A stretch of 64,000 nt of DNA from Catellicoccus marimammalium M35/04/3 (GCF_000313915.1 NZ_AMYT01000008.1:42088-106087); one strand, 5' to 3'; counted from the stretch's first letter, positions 7,735 through 17,169 are shown. The notes: generated from the letters alone by a model not told the origin. Made by a program: numbers and translations.

Positions 7735-10670
7735 TGTGTATGAGTTCCTTTCTTCTTATAAATATATAAAATCATAGTGCCTAAAATTAGGGTACAGGCA
7801 ACCAGAATAAGCCATGTTTTATATCCGTCCCCACCAGTATTTGGTAATAATGGACCGACAGCTTCAGATTTTTTCTTTTTATTGGTAATTATAAAGCTGT
7901 TTTTTGTATGAGAAATAATCTCTTTGTAGTTACTCTTAAATTCTATACCTTTATTAGAGACAAAGATTTCAAAAGGTTTATGATTTTCTCGGTAACCATC
8001 AGGAGCCTTCGTTTCGCGAAGAACATATGTTCCATTTGCTATATCTTTAAATAGAATTTTACCTTCTTTATTTGTAACTCCACGATATACTTTATTCGTT
8101 TTAGAATTTACTAATTCAAAATGTGCGCCCTGTAAATGATTATTACGATTATTCTCATCCACTTTTTCTAATAGTAGATCTTTTTCACCATGGATTTCAC
8201 CATCCATAAAGATATTCTTTACTGTAGCATTTGCCTCTTCCCAATTCTTAGAATCATTTGGAGTTCGATAACAAATTTGAGAATGGTTATCAAAGGTTAA
8301 TTGATTTGGATTAGTAATTAACGTTTGATATGTCACCGTAAAGTTTCCTGTTTGCGGCATCCAACGTCCCCAAGCGTCAATAATCCAAGGGGAAATTGTA
8401 ACATTAAATTCTGTATTAGAAACTTTTTGAATATATCCATAACCACTGTTATTAAACTCTTCCATTGAAAAAGTTCTACCATTCAGTGGGCCACCTCTGA
8501 AATAGATATACATAGTTGACCAATCAACAATATGACCTTGTTGTACTTGATCTCGAATATAAACATTATCTAGTAATTCTTCTTGATTTAAATTACCGTT
8601 TAACCACCATTGAACATGACTTGGGTTTTCTAATGACATATCTCCAGACTTATAATAAAATGGATTTTCATCAGATCCCGAGTTAGTCACACCATTAATT
8701 GTTAAATATGTTTTATGATTTCCTGATGTGATAGGGATTTTTGCGTCATTTGGAGTGAAATTTCTTGCTTTTGCCGGAAAAGTAAAATTTCCCCAAATAT
8801 TATGCAATAGATTCACATTTTTAAAAACTACTCGAGCTTCGTGATCATAAATGTACAAGTCTGCCATCTCAATTCCATTTTGTACTAGTGGTTGTGGATT
8901 TTTTTTAGGTTTATATGCAGTAAGAGAAGCTACATCTGGGCCTAAATCTCCCAATCGAACAGTAAAACTATCACCATCATGAATTGTATTAGCATATTTT
9001 TCACTAAAACGGACCATAATATTTACATCTTCTCCATCATTACATGTAGAAGGAGATACACTAATACTATCAACTATATTTTTATTACTTAAATCTTCTA
9101 ACGGTTTCGCTTGAACTTGATCTGCTGGTAAACCTAAAGCAATAATACGTAATTTTGTATTACCACCTGTCATATAAAGTTCATGTTCTTCTGCGGTAAA
9201 GTTATGAGCAGTAACAGGTACACGGAATTCTACATGCATTGGACGATAAGTCTTTCTATGATGTTCATAACGAACACGGACAAGATGTTTTTCAATCGTC
9301 ACTGTTCCAACTCTGTCTCCCTCATCACTTGTTAACACAAAGCTTTGTGGTTCGCCTTCAAGATAAGCTACATTTGATCCTAGATCTGTCAAGGTGAAAA
9401 CATCTTCCATTCCTGGTTTGATTTCACCTGCATAACGTTCTCTTAAATTCACAGTGAAATGGAATTTTTTATTGTTTGGGACAATCGCTGCATTTGCAGA
9501 AATCGAATAATTTAATCCACTGCTACGCTCTTGCGCTGCTCGACGGATACGCTGGCTTTTTTGTAGAAGTTCTTCTACTGTACGAATTTTGATTTCCTCT
9601 TGTTCCGTAGCCCCTTCTTTCACTTCTTGATGAGAAAGAATAATTGCATCTTGGATATCGGTAGTCGTTGTTGATGTTGCATCATCTGCAGAATCACTGG
9701 TTAAAGAAACACTTCTCGTCTTTTCACGTGTAGAAGAAGGTTCAGAATCAGGAGCTGAACTTTGTTTGTGCTCTTCTTTTGTTTCTTTTGTTGTATCTAC
9801 AGCTGCTGTATCAATCTCATCCATCGCGACTGACTTTTTCTGTAATGGAATCGCACGCTTCATCCATTGCACTACTTTTTCATTTTGGTTGGCGTTGACA
9901 CGAAAAACGATTGGCAAACGATAAACCGTTGGATCATATACTTTTCCTTTTAAGATTTTCAAAGTAATCCGTTCTTTTTCGATTTTTGCCTCAAACCAGT
10001 TTTTCTTGTCTTCGTCTTTAAAAGAAATCTCACGTTTTTTCGCTTCCATCCATTTTGGTAGCTTAAACACATATTGATTTCCTTCTTTTAATTCAGTAGT
10101 CACTGGCCATTTTAAATCTAAAACAACTTGATTCTCTTTTTTTCGTTCAAGTGGCTGATAGTGAATATCTTGAATCAATAAGTTTTCATCTTCTAATGGC
10201 TCAGTGGCAGGTAAGATCTTGGTAACTTCTTTACCGATTTTTACCTTATTAATTTCTTCTTCATCATTATAATAATGAGCTTTTACTTCTAAGGTACAAT
10301 CAGTTTCAATTTTTTGTTGGGCAGTATCTTGTTTCCACTGCACCATCATTTTGTCCTTTTTAAAACGAATTTCTCCAACTTCTTTTTTCTTTTGTTTAAT
10401 AACATACTTGGATTTTGTTGGAATTAAAGAATGTTCGATATCTTTTGGAATCGAATAAGTTCGTTCTAACGGACTTTCTTTCGGCTTTTCGATTTTAAAA
10501 GAAAGATCCATTTTTTCTTGCGAATGAATGGCATCTTTAGAAAACTTCACATCAGAAATTTTCGTTTGTTCTTTTTTATCTCGTGTCAAAGCGTTTACCG
10601 TCTCAACACCAGACAATACATTTGGGGTACACACGATAAAAGTGAGTAACCACGGAACGACTCGTTTCAT
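7731..10670 (-). CDS. Large LPXTG surface adhesin, probable pilus tip protein
   Basis: 979 residues with a signal peptide (1-28), a charged N-terminal third (about 35-290), a Ser/Thr/Glu-rich linker (about 300-375), two or three beta-rich modules (about 390-850) resembling the Ig-like ligand-binding folds of Gram-positive adhesins, one Cna-B domain (about 868-945, LLLEKVD and LRETKAPDGY), then LLPNTGG, a membrane helix and a lysine-rich tail. By position and size relative to the backbone gene it is the expected tip adhesin. Ligand is unknown; fibrinogen or collagen binding would be a guess. AGGAGGT precedes the ATG. Confidence 0.82.
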   Translation of the reverse strand: MKRVVPWLLTFIVCTPNVLSGVETVNALTRDKKEQTKISDVKFSKDAIHSQEKMDLSFKIEKPKESPLERTYSIPKDIEHSLIPTKSKYVIKQKKKEVGEIRFKKDKMMVQWKQDTAQQKIETDCTLEVKAHYYNDEEEINKVKIGKEVTKILPATEPLEDENLLIQDIHYQPLERKKENQVVLDLKWPVTTELKEGNQYVFKLPKWMEAKKREISFKDEDKKNWFEAKIEKERITLKILKGKVYDPTVYRLPIVFRVNANQNEKVVQWMKRAIPLQKKSVAMDEIDTAAVDTTKETKEEHKQSSAPDSEPSSTREKTRSVSLTSDSADDATSTTTTDIQDAIILSHQEVKEGATEQEEIKIRTVEELLQKSQRIRRAAQERSSGLNYSISANAAIVPNNKKFHFTVNLRERYAGEIKPGMEDVFTLTDLGSNVAYLEGEPQSFVLTSDEGDRVGTVTIEKHLVRVRYEHHRKTYRPMHVEFRVPVTAHNFTAEEHELYMTGGNTKLRIIALGLPADQVQAKPLEDLSNKNIVDSISVSPSTCNDGEDVNIMVRFSEKYANTIHDGDSFTVRLGDLGPDVASLTAYKPKKNPQPLVQNGIEMADLYIYDHEARVVFKNVNLLHNIWGNFTFPAKARNFTPNDAKIPITSGNHKTYLTINGVTNSGSDENPFYYKSGDMSLENPSHVQWWLNGNLNQEELLDNVYIRDQVQQGHIVDWSTMYIYFRGGPLNGRTFSMEEFNNSGYGYIQKVSNTEFNVTISPWIIDAWGRWMPQTGNFTVTYQTLITNPNQLTFDNHSQICYRTPNDSKNWEEANATVKNIFMDGEIHGEKDLLLEKVDENNRNNHLQGAHFELVNSKTNKVYRGVTNKEGKILFKDIANGTYVLRETKAPDGYRENHKPFEIFVSNKGIEFKSNYKEIISHTKNSFIITNKKKKSEAVGPLLPNTGGDGYKTWLILVACTLILGTMILYIYKKKGTHTQ

Positions 10671-10697
10671 AGTCTCACCTCCTTTGTAGGGTAATAG

Positions 10698-11132
10698 TTA
10701 AATCAGCTTCTTGCCTAGGATTTCTTCTTGTGGAATTAAACGGTAATACGTTTTTCCATGATAGGAATATTGAAGGACGCATTGATTTTTGGGTACTTTG
10801 TTTTGTCCTTCTAATAATAAGAGAACTTTCTTCTCTTTTACTTTCTCTTTTGGCATGGCAATGATGGTTGCTAAGATTCCTTCTTTATCATCGTTTAGAA
10901 TCGCTACCTCATCATCTTTATCATAGTGTTTAGCTTGATACAAAATATGGAAAAAATGATTTTCTTTACTTTGTACTACACTAATGATATTGCGCTGAAA
11001 AACATAAAAACTAGCAAACAAGATAACAATCGTCAATACAACAATCAGGACAGTTCCTAAAGAACGTTTCTTTTTGTTCTTTATCGGAGTTTCTTCTGGC
11101 CTTGCTTCGATTTCCGCTTTACTATCGGTCAT
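10698..11132 (-). CDS. Membrane protein resembling a degenerate signal peptidase I (SipA-like pilus assembly factor)
   Basis: 144 residues: a charged cytoplasmic segment (1-24), one membrane helix (about 25-46), then an extracellular part. DDEVAIL, ILATIIAMPKEKV and the C-terminal VPKNQCVLQYS...EEILGKKLI follow the order of signal peptidase I blocks (Gd-V, R-IG-PGD-V, G-I-GK), but the Ser-Met catalytic box and the catalytic Lys region are not recognisable. Streptococcal pilus loci encode SipA, a signal peptidase homologue without its catalytic residues that is needed for pilus polymerisation, so this is a reasonable functional guess. The gene overlaps the sortase gene upstream by 11 bases. 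Confidence 0.5.
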   Translation of the reverse strand: MTDSKAEIEARPEETPIKNKKKRSLGTVLIVVLTIVILFASFYVFQRNIISVVQSKENHFFHILYQAKHYDKDDEVAILNDDKEGILATIIAMPKEKVKEKKVLLLLEGQNKVPKNQCVLQYSYHGKTYYRLIPQEEILGKKLI

Positions 11133-11844
11133 TTCTACCTCCTAAGAAATAATCCTTCACGTTTCCTGGGGTTTTTGCCCATGAGTAAGTTTTTACTAAA
11201 GGGCCAGTGACCACAAGACGCGTTTTTCCTGACATACTACAAGTAACAAGAGTAATTTTATTTTTCTTTCCTTCTTCAATGACAGAAATTTGTGTGGGTG
11301 CCACATATTCTTTGTCATCGACTTCATAGACATACACATTACGCTTATCACTTAAATAAACTTTGTCTCCAATATTAATGTGTCGTAAAGGTGAGAATAA
11401 AATACGATCATCATTAAAATTATGAGATGCTAATGAATAGTTATGAACTCCCATTTTTTCTTCTGGTCGCATTTCTCCTGCTCCGATAGATAAATAGTAT
11501 TGACTGATTCCTTTGACTATGGGTAAATGAATATTCACACTTGGAATCACAATATCACCAACAACAGGCACCTTATCTTTTTCGACCATATCTTTTGCTT
11601 GTGATTGTAATAAAGATAGTGACGTCAAATAAGAAACACCTTCATAATCATACTCACTAGACTTCTTTTGATTTTCTGCTAATTCCTCTGCCGAATAATT
11701 ACTTAACAAATGTTCTTTTGTTAATCGCTCAGAAAGGAATGGCATAATCAACCCATTTAAAAATAGAAAGATTCCTACCAATAAGATAGGAATCATTAAT
11801 ATCTTTAGACTTGTTTCAGTCCAATTATCTCTCTTTCGTTTCAT
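11122..11844 (-). CDS. Class A-like sortase within the pilus operon
   Basis: Transpeptidase with an N-terminal membrane anchor (about 13-33). The catalytic His is in LASHNFND (about 139), Cys in ITLVTCS (about 201) and Arg in KTRLVV (about 208). TLVTCS and the lack of a C-terminal membrane helix point to class A rather than class C. It likely anchors pilus components to the cell wall or attaches the tip protein, while the neighbouring class C enzyme polymerises the shaft. It overlaps the upstream sortase gene by 20 bases. It could instead be the housekeeping sortase, although housekeeping srtA is normally not in a pilus operon. Confidence 0.85.
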   Translation of the reverse strand: MKRKRDNWTETSLKILMIPILLVGIFLFLNGLIMPFLSERLTKEHLLSNYSAEELAENQKKSSEYDYEGVSYLTSLSLLQSQAKDMVEKDKVPVVGDIVIPSVNIHLPIVKGISQYYLSIGAGEMRPEEKMGVHNYSLASHNFNDDRILFSPLRHINIGDKVYLSDKRNVYVYEVDDKEYVAPTQISVIEEGKKNKITLVTCSMSGKTRLVVTGPLVKTYSWAKTPGNVKDYFLGGRNDR

Positions 11845-12697
11845 CCTCTATACTCTCTTGTCTTTCTTTCTCATTGATTTTCTTTTGACGTTTTTTGCGC
11901 AAAACAAAATACAATATGAGAAGTGCAATTACAATAGTAGCAAATGCCAACCAGACAATGATTGGTGGAATACGACGGATATTATTTGGGGTACTCAAAT
12001 CTTCATTAATGCGAACCCCTCGGACAAGAAGACGGTGACTATTTACACCATATGGGGTACAGGTAATCAATGTCACATAGTCTTTTCCGGGATAGATTCC
12101 TAGGGTATGTACTTTTTCAGGCTTTTCTACTTTTATATCATCGACTTGATAATATAAAACTTTATTTAACACACGAATGGAAAATAAATTTCCTTTTCGT
12201 AGTTTCACTAACGGTGTAAATAAAGTACCACCAGAAGGTAACCCTGTATGTCCAGTTAGTACGGCATGGGTATTTTTACCGCCAGTCGGTAATGAGGTTC
12301 CTTCTAAATGCCCAACTCCTACTTCTAAGATTCGATCTTCCGTTCCATGATAGATAGGTAAATGAACGTTAATAGAAGGGATATCGATAATTCCCATTAC
12401 ATTTGAATCACCAACGAGTAATTGCTTTTTGTAATGGTCAAAGTTTCCTTTGCTTGCGTAATAATCTAATCCCTTTTTGTATAATTTTTGATTATATAAT
12501 TGAGCATTTTTCCATACTTTATTTATTTCTTCACGAGATGCTTTTTCCACATCTCCTTGATAGGTTTGAATGGCTTGACTTTGATTGTGTTCATTCCACC
12601 ATTGACTCCAAATCGGATAGAATAACACTGCACCACCTACCAAATAAAGCAAAAGTGCAATAATAATGAGAGGTTTCTTTGAGTTTTTCTTACTCAT
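11825..12697 (-). CDS. srtC: Class C (pilin-polymerising) sortase
   Basis: First gene of the pilus operon. It has an N-terminal membrane segment (about 9-28), the catalytic His in LTGHTGLP (about 149), Cys in VTLITCTPYG (about 213) and Arg in SHRLLVRG, and a second C-terminal membrane helix (about 245-265) with a basic tail, which is the class C arrangement. A clear DPF/DPW lid motif is not visible in the segment before the catalytic domain. The enzyme would link LPKTG backbone subunits through an isopeptide bond. AAGGAGG lies seven bases before the ATG. Confidence 0.92.
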   Translation of the reverse strand: MSKKNSKKPLIIIALLLYLVGGAVLFYPIWSQWWNEHNQSQAIQTYQGDVEKASREEINKVWKNAQLYNQKLYKKGLDYYASKGNFDHYKKQLLVGDSNVMGIIDIPSINVHLPIYHGTEDRILEVGVGHLEGTSLPTGGKNTHAVLTGHTGLPSGGTLFTPLVKLRKGNLFSIRVLNKVLYYQVDDIKVEKPEKVHTLGIYPGKDYVTLITCTPYGVNSHRLLVRGVRINEDLSTPNNIRRIPPIIVWLAFATIVIALLILYFVLRKKRQKKINEKERQESIEDETKER

Positions 12698-12710
12698 AGT
12701 GCCTCCTTTT

Positions 12711-12728
12711 TTGTACTTCTGTGTACAA
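12711..12728. promoter_or_regulatory. Perfect dyad in the pilus operon leader
   Basis: TTGTAC-TTCTGT-GTACAA, two 6-base arms with a 6-base spacer, sits just upstream of the class C sortase RBS. A second palindrome, TTTGTACAAA (12828-12837), lies further upstream. These could be operator half-sites for a local regulator, none of which is encoded next to the operon. Confidence 0.4.
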
Positions 12729-12787
12729 TCTTACTCTCTAAAGATTAAACAAAACTAAAAAAAAACGCTTTTTTATCAAATTATTTG

Positions 12788-12829
12788 CAAAAAAAGAGCA
12801 ACTGTGTATAGCACACTTTGTTGCTCTTT
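12788..12829 (-). terminator. Intrinsic terminator downstream of the TDT transporter
   Basis: AAAGAGCAAC (12793-12802) pairs with GTTGCTCTTT (12820-12829), with a T-run on the minus strand. It insulates the pilus operon from the transporter gene. Confidence 0.75.
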
Positions 12830-12850
12830 GTACAAACTTTATTTTTTATT

Positions 12851-13828
12851 TTATTCTTCAATTGCGTCATTCGCATCAGTATGTGGAGTTTTCTTTGTTA
12901 CATTCGCTTTAATAATGAAATGAATATATTTGATTAAGACATAAACTACAATCACACTAGCAATAACTGTTTCTACTACGGCTAAATAATGCATCCATGT
13001 AAATGCATGACCGGCTTGTAGATAATATTGATAAGCTTTTGTTAAAGCGACCGCACAAATTACCAATGGGAAAGTAAACGCAGCATAACTTGGATAGAAT
13101 GCTCCTTTTAACATTGCTGGTAAACGGAAGATAACAAATAGATATAATAGTTGAGAAATAATCGTTAATAACGTTACCAAAACAATATGTGGATGTGGGA
13201 ACGCAGATAAATATCCTGCTAAACACAATGATCCTGGTGCAGCTAAAATCGTTACTAATGGCATGGTATGTTCTTCAAATTTACGGTGAATAAAGACACG
13301 GTAAATAATGACTGGTAATAAAATGAAATAGAACAATAAAGCTAACCAGAATAATACTCGTCCTACTTCTGGATAGAAGTTTGCACAAGTTACAGGCACA
13401 ATTCCTAATCCACAGTACACAACAAACCAACTTGGATAAACATGTTCCATTGTGACATCAGAAGCGATTAAGAAATAATACGTAAAGTAAATAACTAATA
13501 AAAATTGAATGACAATCGCAAATAGCCACAAGTAATTAACAATCGGTTGATCAGGAAACCAACGAACTAAATACGTACATAACACCATGAATCCCATCGA
13601 AAACGTTGGAGATGTGGAAGCAATAATTGGGTTTTTTAAGTCATGACGTGTATGTTCAAAGACAAAGATAATTTTTGCTAAAATTAAACACATCAAAATG
13701 ACACCAATCGTTCCAAAAATACTAGTTAAAATCGGTAAATGATAGGCAGTGTATAAATTACCAATGGATAAAATGGCTAAAACCAATCCGCACATCGGAA
13801 TTGGAATAGATTTGAAAAATGTTCTCAT
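12851..13828 (-). CDS. TDT family (tellurite-resistance/dicarboxylate, SLAC1-like) membrane transporter
   Basis: 325 residues with about ten hydrophobic helices from residue 10 to 305 and a short charged tail. The pattern (IPMCGLVLA near the start, repeated Phe-rich helices, PLVTILAAPGS) is that of the TDT family, which includes the fungal malic acid permease, bacterial TehA and plant SLAC1 anion channels. Substrate is unknown; an anion or C4-dicarboxylate is likely. Single gene with its own terminator; AAAGGAA lies before the ATG. Confidence 0.75.
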   Translation of the reverse strand: MRTFFKSIPIPMCGLVLAILSIGNLYTAYHLPILTSIFGTIGVILMCLILAKIIFVFEHTRHDLKNPIIASTSPTFSMGFMVLCTYLVRWFPDQPIVNYLWLFAIVIQFLLVIYFTYYFLIASDVTMEHVYPSWFVVYCGLGIVPVTCANFYPEVGRVLFWLALLFYFILLPVIIYRVFIHRKFEEHTMPLVTILAAPGSLCLAGYLSAFPHPHIVLVTLLTIISQLLYLFVIFRLPAMLKGAFYPSYAAFTFPLVICAVALTKAYQYYLQAGHAFTWMHYLAVVETVIASVIVVYVLIKYIHFIIKANVTKKTPHTDANDAIEE

Positions 13829-14044
13829 AAAATAATTCCTTTCTTTTTTTCTGTCTTTCCCATTGTAGCAATATTTTTTTGATTTTCAAAATGTCATTTT
13901 CCCTTATTTTCGCCTTTTTTAAAGTGATAAAATAAACAATTTATTCCTTTTTCTTCTCAATATGTGATTTTTTCACATCTTATCCTTGAGTTTTTCCCAT
14001 TGTAAGTTTGTGTATTTTTTTACAAACTTGTGAATTATGAGCAC

Positions 14045-14077
14045 AAAAAAAGATTAGAAAAAATTTTTCTAATCTTT
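14045..14077 (-). terminator. Terminator of corA
   Basis: AAAGATTAGAAAAA (from 14049) pairs with TTTTTCTAATCTTT (to 14077); the minus strand continues with a T-run. The gap 13829-14044 otherwise looks like promoter DNA for the TDT gene. Confidence 0.75.
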
Positions 14078-15022
14078 CTAGAAATAATCTTTGTGTTTGA
14101 AATAGCGAATAAATAAAAGGGAAATCAGTACCGCAATAACAGTCACTACAATCCAACTCCAATGCTTCCAATCGGCCAATGGCAAATGCACGTTCATTCC
14201 ATAGAAACTAAAGACAATCGTTGGAATGGATAAAATTAAAGAATACACGGTTAAGAATTTCATCACTTCGTTCATGTTGTTGGAAATCAAATTGGCATAG
14301 GTATCTGTTGATTCATTAATAATGCGGTTCGAAATCTCCGCCATTTCAATCCCTTGTTGAGTTTCAATCATTAAGTCTTCTAATAGTTCATTATCTTCTT
14401 CATAGGTAACTAGGTAATAACCACGACGAATTTTTTCTAAAACTAGACTATTCGTTTTCAAAGACATAATGAAATAAATCAATGAGCGTTCAATTCTCAT
14501 CAGTTGCATTAAATCTTCATTTCGTGGTTTCATACCAATATTTTTTTCAATATCTTTACGACGTTTGTTCAAAATACGCAAATAGCTTAGATATTTTTTC
14601 GCTGCTTCATAAAGAAATTGAAGTAAAAATTGAATCGGCAAAGCCGGGTTTAATGTTTTACGTAATTGAGCTTCTTGATACTGATCTAAGATTTGGAAAT
14701 CGGTTGAGACGGTCACAATACAATGTGGAAAAATCAAAAAACTCATCGGAATGGTACTATAAATCGAATCTTCACTATCTTCATTGAAATACGGAATATC
14801 GTAAATCACGAGTGTGACATTCGTATCATTATCTTTTTCAATACGAGCAGATTCGTCTCGGTCGAGTACATAATTCATAAAGTCTTCGGGTACTTGTAAC
14901 TCGTTTAATAAATAGTCGATATCTTCTTGATTGGGACTACTCACATTGACCCATGAATGGTTACAAAAATGGGAAACTTCTTGTAAATTCCCTTGTTCAT
15001 CATTGACATAAAATTCAATCAC
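14078..15022 (-). CDS. corA: CorA family magnesium/divalent cation transporter
   Basis: 314 residues, mostly soluble N-terminal domain, long helix around 200-245 and two C-terminal membrane helices. The diagnostic YGMNV motif (FSFYGMNVHLP) lies at the end of the first membrane helix. Forms a pentameric channel for Mg2+ or Co2+ in the family. Start is a GTG (15020-15022) with GAGGG upstream. It is monocistronic or weakly linked to the thiolation gene 46 bases upstream. Confidence 0.92.
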   Translation of the reverse strand: MIEFYVNDEQGNLQEVSHFCNHSWVNVSSPNQEDIDYLLNELQVPEDFMNYVLDRDESARIEKDNDTNVTLVIYDIPYFNEDSEDSIYSTIPMSFLIFPHCIVTVSTDFQILDQYQEAQLRKTLNPALPIQFLLQFLYEAAKKYLSYLRILNKRRKDIEKNIGMKPRNEDLMQLMRIERSLIYFIMSLKTNSLVLEKIRRGYYLVTYEEDNELLEDLMIETQQGIEMAEISNRIINESTDTYANLISNNMNEVMKFLTVYSLILSIPTIVFSFYGMNVHLPLADWKHWSWIVVTVIAVLISLLFIRYFKHKDYF

Positions 15023-15068
15023 TGGGGGTCCCTCTTTTCTCTTCTATTCTAGCTTTATTGTAGTCATC

Positions 15069-15839
15069 CTATTCTTGAGGGTCAAGCGGATGCCAAAACT
15101 CAGCTTTGTCCTCACTTTCCATCATCTTGACGAATTTTTCACGCACATCAGGATAAGTTTTTGCTAAATGAGTCACTAAATGCTTAATTTCTTCTCGTTT
15201 TGTTTTCTTATCTACAGGACAAGGATTAAAGATGACCGGTACATTTTTTTCACGTTCTACAAAATGAATAATATTTTGCTCATGGACATATAATAATGGA
15301 CGAATGACGGTAGTTTCTGTTTTTGTTAAATAAGTAACTGGTTTAAAGCTCGCCATTTCGCCATGGAATAAAAAGTTCATAAAGTAGGTTTCAATCGCAT
15401 CATCTAAATGGTGTCCTAACGCTACTTTATTATATCCACGTTCTTGACAAGTAGAATACAACACACCTCGACGCAAATTTGCACATAAGGAGCATGGATT
15501 CTTCTCTTGACGAACATCAAAAACAATTTCTGCAATATCGGTTGGAATGACTTCTAATTCATAACCTAAATCTGCACAAAATTCTTTCAATGGCGTTAAA
15601 TCCATCAAACGATTTGTATCTAACGCTACTGGATGTAATTCAAAATCTTGGAATCCTAAACGGTTTTGTTCCTTCATAGTATGCAATAAGTAAAATAAAG
15701 TAGAACTATCTTTCCCACCGCTCATACCGATAGCGACTTTATCTCCAGGTTCAATCATTTTGTATTTTAAAATCGCATCACGGACAGGATTAAACAAACG
15801 TTGATTATCTTTCTTTTCAAAACGAACAATTCTTTCCAC
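15069..15839 (-). CDS. TtcA-like PP-loop ATPase (tRNA 2-thiocytidine synthetase family)
   Basis: N-type ATP pyrophosphatase with the PP-loop MSGGKDSST (about 39-47), the CSLCANLRRG cysteine motif (about 117-126) and GHHLDDAIETY, as in TtcA, which thiolates C32 of tRNA using an iron-sulfur cluster. The 256-residue length is a little shorter than enterobacterial TtcA. Start is GTG (15837-15839) with GAGGG six bases upstream. Exact nucleoside target is inferred from family. Confidence 0.8.
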   Translation of the reverse strand: MERIVRFEKKDNQRLFNPVRDAILKYKMIEPGDKVAIGMSGGKDSSTLFYLLHTMKEQNRLGFQDFELHPVALDTNRLMDLTPLKEFCADLGYELEVIPTDIAEIVFDVRQEKNPCSLCANLRRGVLYSTCQERGYNKVALGHHLDDAIETYFMNFLFHGEMASFKPVTYLTKTETTVIRPLLYVHEQNIIHFVEREKNVPVIFNPCPVDKKTKREEIKHLVTHLAKTYPDVREKFVKMMESEDKAEFWHPLDPQE

Positions 15840-15908
15840 AATTTTCCCTCATTTTCTGTTTTCTCTTGGTATTTTTTTATTATAGCACATCCAACTCAAA
15901 AGTGGCTC

Positions 15909-16622
15909 TTAGTTTCGCATTTCTTCGTATAATTCTTCGATTTCTTCTTTGGTCAGTGGACGATATTCTCCTTCTTCTAATTGCTCATCTAAAACAATAG
16001 GTCCGACTTGTGTTCGTTTCAATGCTGTCACCTTGACTCCTTGAGCTAAAAACATCTTTTTAATTTGATGTCGTTTCCCTTCTGTTAGATAAACTTTAGC
16101 TTCACTTTCTTTTTCGCCACTTTTTTCAATCCATAATTGAGCCGAGCGACAACGTGTTCCATCTAAAAAAGTAATGCCGTCTAAAAAAGCTTGTTCATCT
16201 TTTTTGGTCAATGGGCCATTGACGGTTACTTCATACCATTTTCCCACTTTCGTTTTCGCTTGGGTACAATGATAACCGAGTCTTCCGTTATTCGTAACGA
16301 TAATTAATCCTGTCGTATCTTTATCTAAGCGCCCAATGGAAAATCCTTCTTTTATTTTAGGTAAGTAATCAAAAATCGTTGGATCTTTGGCATCGGTATT
16401 CGCCGTGACGACCCCTTTTGGTTTATGTAACATATAGTAATCATGTTGTGGAATTCCAATTTCTTTTCCTTCTACTGTCAAGGTGTCAATTCGTCCTTCG
16501 ATATCATAATTTCCTTCTGTAACCACTTTTCCATTCACGATGACATCTTCATTTTTAAGCCATTGCTTCATTTGTTTCCGACTTGCTTGTAATTTTTGCT
16601 CTAATACTTTATCAACTCTCAT
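15909..16622 (-). CDS. rsuA: 16S rRNA pseudouridine synthase, RsuA family
   Basis: Has an S4-type RNA-binding domain (1-60), then the pseudouridine synthase core with catalytic Asp in GRLDKDTTGL (about 98-107) and the KLP-like block HQIKKMF (about 187). The 237-residue length and KPKGVVTAN block match RsuA/RluB/E/F enzymes; RsuA (U516 of 16S rRNA) is the best fit, though RluB or RluE relatives cannot be excluded. GAGG precedes the ATG. Confidence 0.85.
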   Translation of the reverse strand: MRVDKVLEQKLQASRKQMKQWLKNEDVIVNGKVVTEGNYDIEGRIDTLTVEGKEIGIPQHDYYMLHKPKGVVTANTDAKDPTIFDYLPKIKEGFSIGRLDKDTTGLIIVTNNGRLGYHCTQAKTKVGKWYEVTVNGPLTKKDEQAFLDGITFLDGTRCRSAQLWIEKSGEKESEAKVYLTEGKRHQIKKMFLAQGVKVTALKRTQVGPIVLDEQLEEGEYRPLTKEEIEELYEEMRN

Positions 16623-16631
16623 TTTTCCTCA

Positions 16632-16659
16632 CAAAAAAAAGTTGGCTAGGCCAACTTTT
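16632..16659 (-). terminator. Terminator of greA
   Basis: AAAAGTTGGC (16637-16646), loop TAG, GCCAACTTTT (16650-16659), followed by T-residues on the minus strand. Confidence 0.8.
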
Positions 16660-16666
16660 CTGTTTA

Positions 16667-17143
16667 TTAATTTTCTACTTTAATAATTTCTACTTTCATT
16701 TCGCCACCTGGAGTTGCAATTACCACTTCTTCTCCTAAGTGAGCACCTAATAATGCTTGAGCGATTGGTGAATCATTAGAAATTTTACCAGCAAATGGAT
16801 CTGCTTCCGCAGAACCTACGATAGTATAAGTTTCTTCTTCTCCATCTGGTAATTCTTTAAATGTAACTGTTTTACCTAAAGAAACTTCGTCACTATCTAC
16901 GCCTTCACTATCAATAATTTGAGCAAAACGAATCATATTTTCTAAAGTTGTAATACGACCTTCGACAAAAGCTTGTTCATCTTTTGCAGATTCATATTCA
17001 GAGTTTTCTGATAAGTCCCCGTAGCTACGTGCAATTTTAATACGTTCTACGATTTCAGGACGTTTTTTCATAATTAATTCTTCTAATTCGTTTTCTAATT
17101 TTTGTTTTCCTTCTAAAGTCATTGGAAATACTTTTTCTGCCAT
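16667..17143 (-). CDS. greA: Transcription elongation factor GreA
   Basis: Stimulates transcript cleavage by stalled RNA polymerase. The N-terminal coiled coil contains [24 protein letters not shown] residues at its tip (the acidic DLSENSEY box), followed by the C-terminal FKBP-like domain ending in VEIIKVEN. Start is set at the ATG at 17141-17143 with AAAGGAG upstream, giving 158 residues, the normal size; the open frame runs further upstream without a site. It lies after mltG, as in many Firmicutes. Confidence 0.97.
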   Translation of the reverse strand: MAEKVFPMTLEGKQKLENELEELIMKKRPEIVERIKIARSYGDLSENSEYESAKDEQAFVEGRITTLENMIRFAQIIDSEGVDSDEVSLGKTVTFKELPDGEEETYTIVGSAEADPFAGKISNDSPIAQALLGAHLGEEVVIATPGGEMKVEIIKVEN

Positions 17144-17169
17144 GTTTTTCTCTCCTTTAATAAACAATA

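Noticed and set aside
12851..13828. Tellurite resistance gene
   Set aside because: TDT family membership does not establish tellurite resistance, and no other tellurite genes are near.
13980..14171. 63-codon minus-strand open frame overlapping corA
   Set aside because: Out of frame within corA and its terminator; no independent RBS support.
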